From Enterococcus_C asini_A (GTDB lineage: Bacteria; Bacillota; Bacilli; Lactobacillales; Enterococcaceae): a stretch of 64,000 bases of DNA. The notes under the pieces were generated by a model. The model ran no database searches, had not been told where the DNA came from, and saw only the letters and a program-made list of their open reading frames with translations. Below, in pieces: positions 15,917-24,748 of the stretch. The stretch's first letter is position 1. Every line of letters starts with the position of its first letter. The stretch lies in assembly GCF_031928785.1 (NCBI RefSeq), contig NZ_JARQAL010000002.1; one strand, given 5' to 3'. The position numbers and the translations under genes were made by a program.

Positions 15917-16786
15917 TTATCCTTCTTCAACTAATAGGGGAATTGGTTTTTCAAATAAGGAAGCAGTGGCTTGGTAAATCTGGCGGGCTGTGGCGGATTG
16001 ATTCATGGTGTACAAATGAATCCCTGGGGCATCTTGGGTCACCAAATCCACAATTTGATCCACCGCATAGGCTAAGCCCGCATCTCTTAGGGCGATGGGA
16101 TTATGTTCGTATTTATCGAGAATGGCTAAAAATTTTTTCGGCAAACTGGCAGAAGCGGTATTGATAATCCGCAGGGCTTGTTTGCGGTTAATAATGGGCA
16201 TAATCCCTGGAGTGATAGGAACGTCAATTCCTGCTAACTGGCAACTTTCTTGAAAACGGTAAAAGATATCATTGTCAAAAAACAGTTGAGTAATCAGATG
16301 TTCACAGCCTTGGTTGACTTTTTCTCGTAAGTGTAAAACATCGGCAACGTGATTCACCGACTCTGGATGGACTTCTGGATAGCAAGCTCCGGTAATCTCA
16401 AAATGAGGAGCGATTTCTTTAATGTAACTAATCAGATCACTGGCGTAGGTGAAGTCTTCAGTGGGAGGAATCAAAGGATCGATATCCCCTCGTAAAGCCA
16501 ATACTCGATAAATGCCTAAGCTGTCTAATTGCTGGATAATCTCATTGACTTGTTCTTTGGTTAAGTAACAAGCAGGGAGATGGGCAATGGTAGGAATGCC
16601 CAAACTTTTCACATGACCGGCAACTTTTAAAGTGGTAGCTTCAATATTGCGTTTGTTGTTGCTACAAGTCACGCTAATGTAGTCTGGGGCCAAGCCTTCT
16701 AGCTCGTTTAAAGTAGTAAGTAATTTTTCTTCCCCCACTTGAGTGTTAGGGGGGAAGATTTCAAAGGAGAGACTAGGTTGGGTCAA
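15917..16786 (-). CDS. metF: 5,10-methylenetetrahydrofolate reductase
   Basis: FAD enzyme making 5-methyltetrahydrofolate, the methyl donor for MetE. About 289 residues with the N-terminal SFEIFPPN motif (catalytic Glu), LALRGD near 80 and TQLFFDNDIFYRF near 160. The start is placed at TTG 16786 because AAAGGAGGT lies six bases upstream of it; longer readings put the ribosome site inside the coding region. It follows metE by 14 bases, forming the classic metE-metF operon for methionine made from homocysteine. Confidence 0.93.
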   Translation of the reverse strand: MTQPSLSFEIFPPNTQVGEEKLLTTLNELEGLAPDYISVTCSNNKRNIEATTLKVAGHVKSLGIPTIAHLPACYLTKEQVNEIIQQLDSLGIYRVLALRGDIDPLIPPTEDFTYASDLISYIKEIAPHFEITGACYPEVHPESVNHVADVLHLREKVNQGCEHLITQLFFDNDIFYRFQESCQLAGIDVPITPGIMPIINRKQALRIINTASASLPKKFLAILDKYEHNPIALRDAGLAYAVDQIVDLVTQDAPGIHLYTMNQSATARQIYQATASLFEKPIPLLVEEG

Positions 16787-16800
16787 AGGATGACCTCCTT

Positions 16801-19062
16801 TCAATAGTGGGGAAGACTTAGTAATTGACTGCGAATCTTATTAGCTGCTTTTGTGAGATTTGCCAAACTAGCTTTTGTTTCTGGGACACCACGGGTTTTC
16901 AAGCCACAATCAGGATTAAGCCAGAGTTTATGGGCCGGTACTTTGGCTAGAATCTTTTCAATGGTACTTGTGATTTCATCCACACTAGGCACTCGAGGAG
17001 AATGGATATCGTAAACTCCTGGGCCGACTTGGGTTTTGAAGTTATGAGCTTTTAACGCTTCTAAAATTTCTAAGTTAGATCGAGACGCTTCAAAGGAAAT
17101 CACATCCGCATCTAAAGCTTGGATGGCGGGGATGATATCGGTAAATTCGCTATAACACATATGAGTATGAATTTGAGTAGTCGGCTGGACTTTGCTGTGA
17201 ACGAGGCGAAAAGCGGGAATTGCCCAGTCTAAGTATTCTGTCTGCCAATCTTTTTGTCGCAGTGGCAGTTTTTCCCGTAAAGCCGCTTCATCAATTTGAA
17301 TAATTTCAATGCCTTGTGCTTCTAAATCCAGCACTTCTTCTTGAATCGCCAAAGCAATCTGCAGACTGGCTTCTTTTAAGCTGATATCTTCTCGAGGAAA
17401 AGACCAATTTAAAATCGTAACCGGTCCAGTCAGCATGCCTTTGACGAATTTTTTGGTGCGAGATTGCGCGTAAGCAGACCATTTCACAGTAATGGCTTCT
17501 TTTCGTTCGACATCACCCCAGATAATTGGGGGTTTTACCCCGCGAGTCCCATAGGATTGCACCCAGCCGTTTTTACTAAAGAGGTAACCGGCTAAGTTTT
17601 GGCCAAAGTATTCCACCATGTCGTTGCGTTCAAATTCTCCGTGGACCAACACATCTAAGCCAATTTCCTCTTGCCAGTCAAGCCATTGGTCGATTTGTTT
17701 GGCGATAAACGTGTCATAGTCTGCTTGGTTTAATGCTTTTTTCTTGTACAAGGCCCGTTTTTGTTTAACTTCGCCAGTTTGAGGGAAGGAGCCAATGGTA
17801 GTCGTAGGCAATAGAGGCAAGTTAAAGCGTTTCTTTTGAATAGCTTCTCGTTGTTCAAAGGCCGGTTGCCGAGTGAAGTCCTCAGTGGTTAGGGCAGCTA
17901 CTTGGGTTTGGACTTTTTGATTAGGTTGAATTCGCGCAGTAGCAAAAAGTTTTTGATTAATGGTTAGATAATCGTTAGTTCCAGCTAAAATTGCTGCCAG
18001 TTCCACTAGCTCAGCGATTTTTTCATTGGCAAAGGCAAAGTGAGCGGCAATGGCTGGTTCAAAGTCTTCGTTTTTTGTAGTATAAGGCACATGAAGCAAG
18101 GAACAAGAAGTCGTCAAGACCACTTTTTTAGTAGGCAGTTGTTCAAGTAATGCCAAAGTTTTCTGATAATCATTGCGCCAGATGTTTTTGCCGTTAACCA
18201 CGCCGGCAAAAAGTACCACATCAGCGGGAAAACCACTGTTCACTAAGTCAAGGCTTTTTTTGCCTTCCACAAAATCTAACCCAATCCCATCAAAAGCTAA
18301 TTTTGTCACTGTTTCATAAGCGTCACGAATATCACCAAAATAAGTCTGTAAAAGCACTTTTAAGGCTCCTTTAGCAGGAAGTAGCCCTTGATAAATTTCT
18401 TCAAATAAAGCAAGTTCGACAGCCGATAAGTCTTTGACTAAAGCAGGTTCTTCCAGTTGGATCCACTCAGCTCCTAAATCATCTAGCCGAGTGAAGACTT
18501 CTCGATAGCTTTGAATAATCGCTGGCACAAAGTCGTGATAAGCTACTCCAGCTTCGTATTCTCCCAATGTGAGCAAGGTAAAGGGGCCAATTAAAGTGGG
18601 ACGACTATCAATCCCTAATGCGGTGGCTTCTTGGAATTCGTCAAAAATTTTAGTGCCTACGAGTTTGACTTCGGTGTTTTTTTCAAATTTTGGTTGTAAA
18701 TAATGATAGTTGGTGTTAAACCATTTTTTCATGGGCCGCGCTTTTACATCGCCGGCAGGCCCTTGATAGCCTCGAGCTAAAGCAAAATACTTTTCTAAAT
18801 CTGTTAAAGCCAATTCTGAAATTGCCGCTGGTAAGATATTGAATAAAAAGGCGGTATCTAATGTATTGTCATAAAAGGAGAAATCATTAACTGGAATTTG
18901 AGTTAAACCACTTGCCTTTAAAGTTAGCCATTGTTTTTGTCGTAAATCTTTGGCCGCTTCTTGCAAGTCGTGCTCTGTGATTTCATGGCGGAAATATTGT
19001 TCTGTAATAAATTTTAATTCTCGGTGTTCACCGATTCGAGGATAGCCGATAATCGTCGTCAT
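16801..19062 (-). CDS. metE: Cobalamin-independent methionine synthase
   Basis: Transfers the methyl group of 5-methyltetrahydropteroyl-triglutamate to homocysteine. 753 residues, the normal size, with two related barrel domains. Zinc/catalytic region motifs are seen in the C-terminal half: HTHMCYSEF (His and Cys ligands near 640), DADVISFEASRS and NPDCGLKTRG (Cys near 725). The N-terminal TTIIGYPRIGEHRELK is typical. ATG 19062 is chosen: AAGGAG lies eight bases upstream, while a longer frame has none. It is transcribed divergently from the LysR gene across a Met-box. Confidence 0.96.
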   Translation of the reverse strand: MTTIIGYPRIGEHRELKFITEQYFRHEITEHDLQEAAKDLRQKQWLTLKASGLTQIPVNDFSFYDNTLDTAFLFNILPAAISELALTDLEKYFALARGYQGPAGDVKARPMKKWFNTNYHYLQPKFEKNTEVKLVGTKIFDEFQEATALGIDSRPTLIGPFTLLTLGEYEAGVAYHDFVPAIIQSYREVFTRLDDLGAEWIQLEEPALVKDLSAVELALFEEIYQGLLPAKGALKVLLQTYFGDIRDAYETVTKLAFDGIGLDFVEGKKSLDLVNSGFPADVVLFAGVVNGKNIWRNDYQKTLALLEQLPTKKVVLTTSCSLLHVPYTTKNEDFEPAIAAHFAFANEKIAELVELAAILAGTNDYLTINQKLFATARIQPNQKVQTQVAALTTEDFTRQPAFEQREAIQKKRFNLPLLPTTTIGSFPQTGEVKQKRALYKKKALNQADYDTFIAKQIDQWLDWQEEIGLDVLVHGEFERNDMVEYFGQNLAGYLFSKNGWVQSYGTRGVKPPIIWGDVERKEAITVKWSAYAQSRTKKFVKGMLTGPVTILNWSFPREDISLKEASLQIALAIQEEVLDLEAQGIEIIQIDEAALREKLPLRQKDWQTEYLDWAIPAFRLVHSKVQPTTQIHTHMCYSEFTDIIPAIQALDADVISFEASRSNLEILEALKAHNFKTQVGPGVYDIHSPRVPSVDEITSTIEKILAKVPAHKLWLNPDCGLKTRGVPETKASLANLTKAANKIRSQLLSLPHY

Positions 19063-19155
19063 ATGCCGCACTCCTTTGAGGAAAGTTTTTAGTTGGTAGT
19101 TCATAGACTATCACGAGGGGGAGTGTTTGGATAACTGAAAATAAATATGATTCAT

Positions 19156-19172
19156 TATAGCTTTAAACTATA
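19156..19172. promoter_or_regulatory. Met-box (MtaR/MetR-type LysR operator)
   Basis: TATAGCTTTAAACTATA fits the streptococcal MtaR/MetR box TATAGTTTNAAACTATA at all but one position. It lies between metE and the LysR gene; a half site AAACTATAG follows at 19182-19190. Confidence 0.75.
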
Positions 19173-19213
19173 CCATCGAGTAAACTATAGGAAAAGCTAA
19201 GAAGGAGAGACGT

Positions 19214-20134
19214 ATGCGGATTCAACAGTTGACTTACTTAGAGAAAATTGTGGAGAAAGGTTCCATCAATGAAGCCAGCAAGGAATTGTTTTTAAGCCAG
19301 CCCAGTTTATCCAATGCGATTAAAGAGTTGGAGCAAGAGATGGGCATTCAAATTTTATTGCGGCACAAGTCTGGAGTGAGCTTAACAGCAGAAGGTCGGG
19401 AATTTATGATTTATGCCCGGCAAATTTTAGATCAAGTGAATTTATTGGAAGGAAAATACAAAGCGAATACGCCGAGAAAACAAGCTTTTTCCGTCTCGGC
19501 GCAACACTATGCGTTTGTAGTCCATGCTTTTGTGGAATTGATTAAAGAAGTGGCTGGCGAGGAGTACCAATTTACCTTACGAGAAACTGAGACTTTAAAT
19601 ATTTTGGCGGATTTGAAAGATTTTAAAAGTGAGCTGGGGATTTTGTATTTGAATCGCTTTAATCGTCAAGTGATGGAAAAGCTGTTTAAGGATTCTGATT
19701 TGGAGTTTCATCCTTTATTTACTGCATTGCCTCATGTTTTTGTCAGTCGCAACAACCCTTTGACGAAACAAAAAGCAGTGACTTTGGCAGATTTGGAAGA
19801 CTATCCTTATCTTTCTTACGAGCAAGGAGAGGGGAATTCCTTTTATTTTTCTGAGGAAATTTTAAGCACTCTTCACCGCAAGAAGCATATTAAAGTCAGT
19901 GACCGGGCTACGATTTTTAATTTAATGGTGGGACTTGAAGGCTATACCATTAGCTCGGGGATTATTTCCAGTGAGCTAAACGATGATAAAATTGTGGCGA
20001 TTCCTTTAGAAGTGGAGGATCCCATTCAACTGGGGTGGGTGAAACATCGACAAATCACTTTATCAACCTTAGGAGAACGCTATTTGGATTTATTGAAAGA
20101 ACATATTCAAGGCTATGGGTTTGTGGTGGAATAA
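19214..20134 (+). CDS. LysR-family regulator of methionine synthesis (MtaR/MetR-like)
   Basis: 306-residue LysR regulator with an N-terminal winged helix (RIQQLTYLEKIVEKGSINEA ... LSQPSLSNAIKELEQEMG) and a two-lobe effector domain. It is divergent from metEF with a Met-box in the 150-base gap, so it probably senses homocysteine, O-acetylhomoserine or a related precursor and switches metEF. Some relatives (CmbR) control cysteine instead; position favours methionine. Confidence 0.82.
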   Translation: MRIQQLTYLEKIVEKGSINEASKELFLSQPSLSNAIKELEQEMGIQILLRHKSGVSLTAEGREFMIYARQILDQVNLLEGKYKANTPRKQAFSVSAQHYAFVVHAFVELIKEVAGEEYQFTLRETETLNILADLKDFKSELGILYLNRFNRQVMEKLFKDSDLEFHPLFTALPHVFVSRNNPLTKQKAVTLADLEDYPYLSYEQGEGNSFYFSEEILSTLHRKKHIKVSDRATIFNLMVGLEGYTISSGIISSELNDDKIVAIPLEVEDPIQLGWVKHRQITLSTLGERYLDLLKEHIQGYGFVVE

Positions 20135-20136
20135 AA

Positions 20137-20172
20137 CCAGGCAACATGACAAAATACTTGTCTTGCTGCCTG
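20137..20172. terminator. Bidirectional terminator between convergent regulators
   Basis: CCAGGCA...TGCCTGG outer stem with an inner GACAA/TTGTC helix, located between the LysR and PucR-type stop codons. Confidence 0.75.
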
Positions 20173-20177
20173 GCTTC

Positions 20178-21044
20178 TTATTCACTAAAAATTTTAATCA
20201 TTAAATGACAAAAGACTAAATCGTCCATGTTTTTCACATCTAATCGGGTAGCTTCTTGGAATTTGTCGATGCGATAAATAAGTGTGTTGCGGTGTAAAAA
20301 GAGTTCTTTGGCTGCTGAGCTGACATTTCCTTGATTTTGCCATAGAGCAGCTAAAATACTCCTGATTTCAGGATCGGAAAACCAGTCTTGGTAAAGGCTA
20401 TTCATTAGCGGACTTTCTTTCATGGCTGTGGCCACAAAATAATTAATCGCCGTAGAAGTAAAGGAAAAGTCCCGTTGGCCAGTATGGTGGGCTAACTCCT
20501 TTTGAAAAATTTGTTGTTCTTCTTTAAAATTATCCGCCAACCGAGATAAATCTTGATGAAATGCGCCCACAAAGACTTGAGTAGAGATTTCAAAATCATT
20601 ATCTAACGCTTGAAAAAGTCCAAAAATCTCTTCCACTGGATAGTTGGTCTCATCTTTTTCTTCCACTAATAATAACAAATCCTCCGTCAGAAAAAAGCTA
20701 TCTGCTAGCTTTAAAAACATGTCTTGGATTTCAGATAGCCATTCTTTTTGTAAAAAATTATCGCGAGTGCGGAGCTTAATTTGAATAATCCGTAATGGCG
20801 GTGTTTTAGGTGCAGGCGCTTTTTCGAATAAAACTTGGTAGTAGAGATGCTCTTTAGCAGTGGCAGAACGAGGGGCTATGGGTAAAAAAATTTCTAGTAA
20901 TTGGGCTTCTCGCTCAGAAAGGCTATCTTTAGGAAGATGGAAATAGCCATTGGTTAAAGGAAAATTTAGTTCTTCAGCTAGCCCTTCTGAAGAATTGGAA
21001 AGGCGGCCTTTAGGAAAGAGCTGTTGTAATTTATCAATATCCAT
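20178..21044 (-). CDS. PucR/CdaR-type helix-turn-helix regulator
   Basis: About 288 residues. The C-terminal PucR helix-turn-helix is clear: NQGNVSSAAKELFLHRNTLIYRIDKF (two short blocks, first NQGNVSSAAKELF, then HRNTLIYRI) at ~235-270. The N-terminal part is not a recognised sensor domain. The start at 21044 has AAAGGA eight bases before it; a longer frame lacks a ribosome site. Relatives regulate purine, sugar-diacid or glycerate catabolism, but no such genes are adjacent, so the target is unknown. Confidence 0.78.
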   Translation of the reverse strand: MDIDKLQQLFPKGRLSNSSEGLAEELNFPLTNGYFHLPKDSLSEREAQLLEIFLPIAPRSATAKEHLYYQVLFEKAPAPKTPPLRIIQIKLRTRDNFLQKEWLSEIQDMFLKLADSFFLTEDLLLLVEEKDETNYPVEEIFGLFQALDNDFEISTQVFVGAFHQDLSRLADNFKEEQQIFQKELAHHTGQRDFSFTSTAINYFVATAMKESPLMNSLYQDWFSDPEIRSILAALWQNQGNVSSAAKELFLHRNTLIYRIDKFQEATRLDVKNMDDLVFCHLMIKIFSE

Positions 21045-21129
21045 ATCTGTCATCCTTTGCTTCATTGTGTATATTGTAGCAGTTTCCTAAATGAAAGGGT
21101 AGCGCAAACTAAAAGAGGAGTTCACAAAA

Positions 21130-21176
21130 ACAGTCTAGTAAAAACTTGATGCAAAGTTTTTACTAGACTGTTGTCA
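21130..21176 (-). terminator. Terminator of the YdjGHI-like operon
   Basis: Perfect 18-base arms (ACAGTCTAGTAAAAACTT and complement) around a 6-base loop; on the minus strand it is followed by TTTTTG. Confidence 0.85.
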
Positions 21177-21201
21177 TTTTACGTTCAAATTAGTATAAAG
21201 T

Positions 21202-22005
21202 TTAAAATCCACGACTGCCGCCACCAAATGTACCGCCACCACTAGAAGAAGTGGTGCTGCCACCGCCACCACCAAAGCCACCGCTGTTATTGTTATTACG
21301 GGGAATTCGGCGAGTAGTGACAAAGGAATTGGTCAATTGATTTTCATTGACGGTTAAGTTGACTTGGCTATTTTCTTGATAAGGATATTTGTAAGTGCCA
21401 AGTTTCAATTGATAACGGGATTTGATGACCACAAAGAAGGCCACGGCCAAAACTGCTGCCAGTACCACTGCAATGAAGGCTTCAAAGGGAGAAATCGTCT
21501 TGTAATAAGTGATTTTTCCGGTTTCTTCATCCACTCGATAATGGCCACTAGGCACACCATCTTCCACATAGCCTGCTGCCATTTCAAAAAAATTGCTGCC
21601 AGCTTCAAAATAATTCCCCGCTCCCATTTGTTCTTGAAGTTCATCAAAAATGGATTCCAAACGTGCATCTGTTAAGTAATCAATCATATTGCCAGAAGTC
21701 TTAATGGCGGTTACCCGCTGATTCATATCCAAAAAGAGGACGGCACCGTTATTGTTGTTGCCTACTTTGGTCCGCAAATATTCCTGGGCGTATTCTTCGG
21801 AATCTGTTGTATTAGTATTGGAAGTTACTAAATAGACATCCCCTTTAATGGTATCACTTAAGTTTGTGGCTTGTTCTTCCAGTTGAATGAGCTGAGTTTC
21901 CGAAAACAAACCGGCCGAATCTTCAACATGCTCGGTGTCTGCCATAACGTGGAGCGGAAAGCCGAGAGCCACTAAACCAAATAGGAATAAAAAGAGTTTT
22001 TTCAT
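21202..22005 (-). CDS. TPM-domain membrane protein (YdjH/YgcG-like)
   Basis: 267 residues: signal peptide (~1-22), an extracellular TPM domain (HVEDSAGLFSETQLIQLEEQA through FEMAAGYV, ~26-150), one membrane helix near 172-195, then a cytosolic tail ending in a Gly/Ser-rich low-complexity run (GGFGGGGGS ... GGSRGF). TPM domains are often called phosphatases but the activity is doubtful. It overlaps the upstream gene by four bases (ATGA) and corresponds to YdjH of Bacillus subtilis, which with YdjG and YdjI recruits PspA to stressed membranes. Confidence 0.82.
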   Translation of the reverse strand: MKKLFLFLFGLVALGFPLHVMADTEHVEDSAGLFSETQLIQLEEQATNLSDTIKGDVYLVTSNTNTTDSEEYAQEYLRTKVGNNNNGAVLFLDMNQRVTAIKTSGNMIDYLTDARLESIFDELQEQMGAGNYFEAGSNFFEMAAGYVEDGVPSGHYRVDEETGKITYYKTISPFEAFIAVVLAAVLAVAFFVVIKSRYQLKLGTYKYPYQENSQVNLTVNENQLTNSFVTTRRIPRNNNNSGGFGGGGGSTTSSSGGGTFGGGSRGF

Positions 22006-23120
22006 AGTAGATACGCCACCCCCATAAAGAGTGCCAGTAAACCGGCAAAGATGCCTCCAGCTACTAAGCCAAGCTTTTTATAACTGATGGGCAAAATCCC
22101 AGCAACTTTTCCCGTTTGACCATTCATAGCGTAGTAGAAAGTCTTTTTCCGGTCGTCATCTGCTTGGTAGGTCACCAACCACACCGGCAACAGCAAGTAT
22201 TCTTTTTTTGTGTCAGTTAACTCTAAGTGACTGCTTTGCACTGAAAAATTAGTAAAACTGCCCACTGTATTTTTTAATAAGTTTTCCCCATAGCCTTTTA
22301 ACTCTTGTTCCACATCAGGAGCCAAGGTTTGGTATTCAATGTCTCGTTTTTCCGCTTGAAAACCGGCGAGGTACTGGTCTTTAAAGTTTACTGCTTGCTC
22401 CAATTGGAAAGGTTGCACAGATTCCACCATTTTTTGCTGTGCGTTTTTGGAGAGGGCGTTTTTCACCAAATTACTAAAGCGAAAACGTCCCGCTCGGCGC
22501 ACTTCGTATTGTTTTGTTTCGGTGTATTCAATATCTCCCACAATCCAGACTCGCAAAGACGTACCGGTACCATTTAGACCGCCATCAGCTTGAGCGTTAA
22601 CGTTCCAATAAGGGAAATATACCCCAGTGAGTTTGGCCACTTGGTCTTTATTAAAGAAGTCTTTAGGGACAAACCATTTCTTTTGAGACCAATTCAAGAA
22701 ACTTTCCACAGCCTCTTCTTTGGTTATTGCAAAAGGAAGCACTTTATCTGGTAAAAATTTTCCAGATAAGCGTCCTTGTAAGACCACAGGATTGTGGCAG
22801 TAGTAACAAAAGGTGGCTGCCGTGGTAGTATCTGTAACGATTTCCGCTCCACAGCTAGGGCAGAGGTAGAGCTCCATAGTTCCCTCGGCACTAGCTTCTG
22901 TCTCCGTGGTAGTATCTTTTGAGGCAGCATCTTCCGTGGTTTCAGTGGCAGTTGAATTGTCTTCATCTACCATTTGAGCCGCTTTTTGTTTGGCTTCAAA
23001 CTCGCTGACCTCTGCTTCAGTAAAGATACTTAAGCAGTAGGGACAGTGAAATTTTTGATCGGCGGGATCGAAGGTGAGGGCCCCGCCGCAATTTGGGCAT
23101 TTATGTGTAATTACCTCCAT
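22002..23120 (-). CDS. YdjG-like zinc-ribbon membrane protein
   Basis: 372 residues with two zinc ribbons: CPNCGGALTFDPADQKFHC then CPYC within the first 32 residues, and LCPSCGAEIV with CYYCHNPVV near 90-115. A single membrane helix occupies the C-terminal ~22 residues (LVAGGIFAGLLALFMGVAYLL). It belongs to the replication-restart-helicase-like YdjG family. It is the middle gene of a three-gene operon with the SPFH protein upstream (15-base gap) and the TPM protein downstream (overlap). Likely a cytoplasmic-facing scaffold at the membrane. Confidence 0.8.
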   Translation of the reverse strand: MEVITHKCPNCGGALTFDPADQKFHCPYCLSIFTEAEVSEFEAKQKAAQMVDEDNSTATETTEDAASKDTTTETEASAEGTMELYLCPSCGAEIVTDTTTAATFCYYCHNPVVLQGRLSGKFLPDKVLPFAITKEEAVESFLNWSQKKWFVPKDFFNKDQVAKLTGVYFPYWNVNAQADGGLNGTGTSLRVWIVGDIEYTETKQYEVRRAGRFRFSNLVKNALSKNAQQKMVESVQPFQLEQAVNFKDQYLAGFQAEKRDIEYQTLAPDVEQELKGYGENLLKNTVGSFTNFSVQSSHLELTDTKKEYLLLPVWLVTYQADDDRKKTFYYAMNGQTGKVAGILPISYKKLGLVAGGIFAGLLALFMGVAYLL

Positions 23121-23135
23121 AGTCCCACCCCTTTA

Positions 23136-24389
23136 TTAGGCATCTAGCGGCACGCCTTTGAAAGGTTTGCCACAATGAGGACAGAATTTTGGAATTCCGT
23201 TTGCTAAATCCACCGTTTCGCCGCATTCTGCACATTTCATTTCTAGTTTCGCAGTAGCTGTTGGTGCTGGAGCCGGTTTTGCTTCCCCACAGTTGCTACA
23301 GAATTTGCCAGTATTTTCGGTACCGCATTTTGGACAAGTCCAACTATCTGCTGAGGGTTGAGCAGCTTGTGCTTGTTGTGATTGCTGTTGTTGGATTTGT
23401 TGATTATTCGCTTGAGAAGCTTGGTTTAAGAAACCACCCCCGGCATTGGTTGCCATGCCCATACCCATAAAGCCAGTAGTAGCCCCCGCCGCATTTTTGC
23501 CGGCTTCTTCCATACCACGAGCCACGGAGCCTTGAACATAACCTTCCCGCACACTAGGGTCACCCAGCATGGCACCTTGGTTGCGCATATTGATTAACTT
23601 CATGGAATCATCGGTATAAGAGATGCTGGCTACGGCTACAGCTACGATTTCCATTCCCCGCAGTTCTTTCCAACTATCGTCTAGAACATCAGCCATGTAT
23701 TTGGAGAGTTCCATACTCTTTGAAGGCACATAACTGATGCGTTGGCCATCAGCCGACATTTGGCTAATGGAAGACTGCAATGCAGTGAGAAATTCATTTA
23801 AATACTGTTCGTTGATTTCATTAATGTCCACTTGGGATTTGTTTTTAGGAATTGCGTTGGCATAAAACATAATAGGATCGGTAATCTTAATTGAATACGT
23901 GCCGTGAGCCCGCAAGAACAACTCCGCATTGTAAAAGTTATCAAAGTAATTCAAAGGAGCCGGTGTGCCAAATTTGATCCCTTTAATTTCTTGTAGGTTT
24001 ATATAGAAAACTTGTTGTTTTTGCGGTGTCACACCACCAAATTTAAAACGGCTGAAGGTTTCTTTTACCGCATCTTTTAAAGAGCCGTTTAGCATAGAAG
24101 GGGCACTGGCATTTTTCACCGTGTAATAACCTTCTTCGGCGGTGTAGTCGATAATTTTGCCCCCATCTACTAAGAGCATCATCATATTAGGATAGACGTG
24201 AATGACAGAACCATCCGTAATGACATCTTCGGTACCTTTGCGATTAGAACCTCGTTTATCATCTTGGCGCACTTTTACGCCTTTGGTCATGACAGTAGTG
24301 TCGCCCATATCATCTGGTTCAATGACCTCTAGCCACTGATCCGCTAAACCGCCACCTACTGTACTTGTTGCTGCTTTAATAATACCCAT
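23136..24389 (-). CDS. SPFH-domain protein with C-terminal zinc ribbons (YdjI-like)
   Basis: 417 residues. An N-terminal virion-core/SPFH-type domain (IIKAATSTVGGGLADQWLEV start; VVAVAVASISYTDDS near 265) is followed by a Gln/Ala-rich linker (~325-355) and two zinc ribbons, CPKCGTENTGKFCSNCGE and CAECGETVDL...CPHCG. It lacks a membrane helix. It equals B. subtilis YdjI in architecture, first gene of the operon. The start is ATG 24389 with AAAGGAGG nearby; earlier codons precede the ribosome site. No PspA-family gene is adjacent here, unlike in Bacillus. Confidence 0.85.
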   Translation of the reverse strand: MGIIKAATSTVGGGLADQWLEVIEPDDMGDTTVMTKGVKVRQDDKRGSNRKGTEDVITDGSVIHVYPNMMMLLVDGGKIIDYTAEEGYYTVKNASAPSMLNGSLKDAVKETFSRFKFGGVTPQKQQVFYINLQEIKGIKFGTPAPLNYFDNFYNAELFLRAHGTYSIKITDPIMFYANAIPKNKSQVDINEINEQYLNEFLTALQSSISQMSADGQRISYVPSKSMELSKYMADVLDDSWKELRGMEIVAVAVASISYTDDSMKLINMRNQGAMLGDPSVREGYVQGSVARGMEEAGKNAAGATTGFMGMGMATNAGGGFLNQASQANNQQIQQQQSQQAQAAQPSADSWTCPKCGTENTGKFCSNCGEAKPAPAPTATAKLEMKCAECGETVDLANGIPKFCPHCGKPFKGVPLDA

Positions 24390-24748
24390 CTTTTTTCCTC
24401 CTTTTAAAGCGTTAAGTTTAAACTGCTCCACTAAATTATAGCACACAGCGCCCTTTAGGCTTAGTGAAGTGAATAGCGATTACAAAATACTTTGGAGAAA
24501 ATAGAAATAGGAGGAATTTTTTAAAATTCATCAAGGCAAATGACAAGGAAAGTTTTGTTTTTTATTTGCCGCACCACGACAACATCTACAGTCTATAAAA
24601 AGGAAGTTCCGCCTGTTTTTTTATGATTCTTAAACTCTTTTCATGAATTGATTCATCCCTAGTTTTTTAGTAGGATTTTGCGTATAATAGAAGCTAGTGA
24701 TTTGTGATCAATTGCTAGAAAAACTAGCAAAATGTTTACGGAAAGGGA
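24390..24748. other. Divergent intergenic region, YdjI-like gene / dnaX
   Basis: No gene is supported here. A TATAAT at 24683-24688 is the likely -10 of dnaX, with a weak -35 (TAGTTT at 24660). No SRP RNA, which sits in this place in some Firmicutes, was recognised. Confidence 0.5.

Noticed and set aside
16787..16804. metF start at 16804 overlapping metE
   Set aside because: That reading would place the AAAGGAGGT ribosome site inside the gene; TTG 16786 has proper spacing.
21211..21290. Gly/Ser repeat of the TPM protein as a DNA repeat or CRISPR-like array
   Set aside because: It is ordinary low-complexity coding sequence without regular repeat length.
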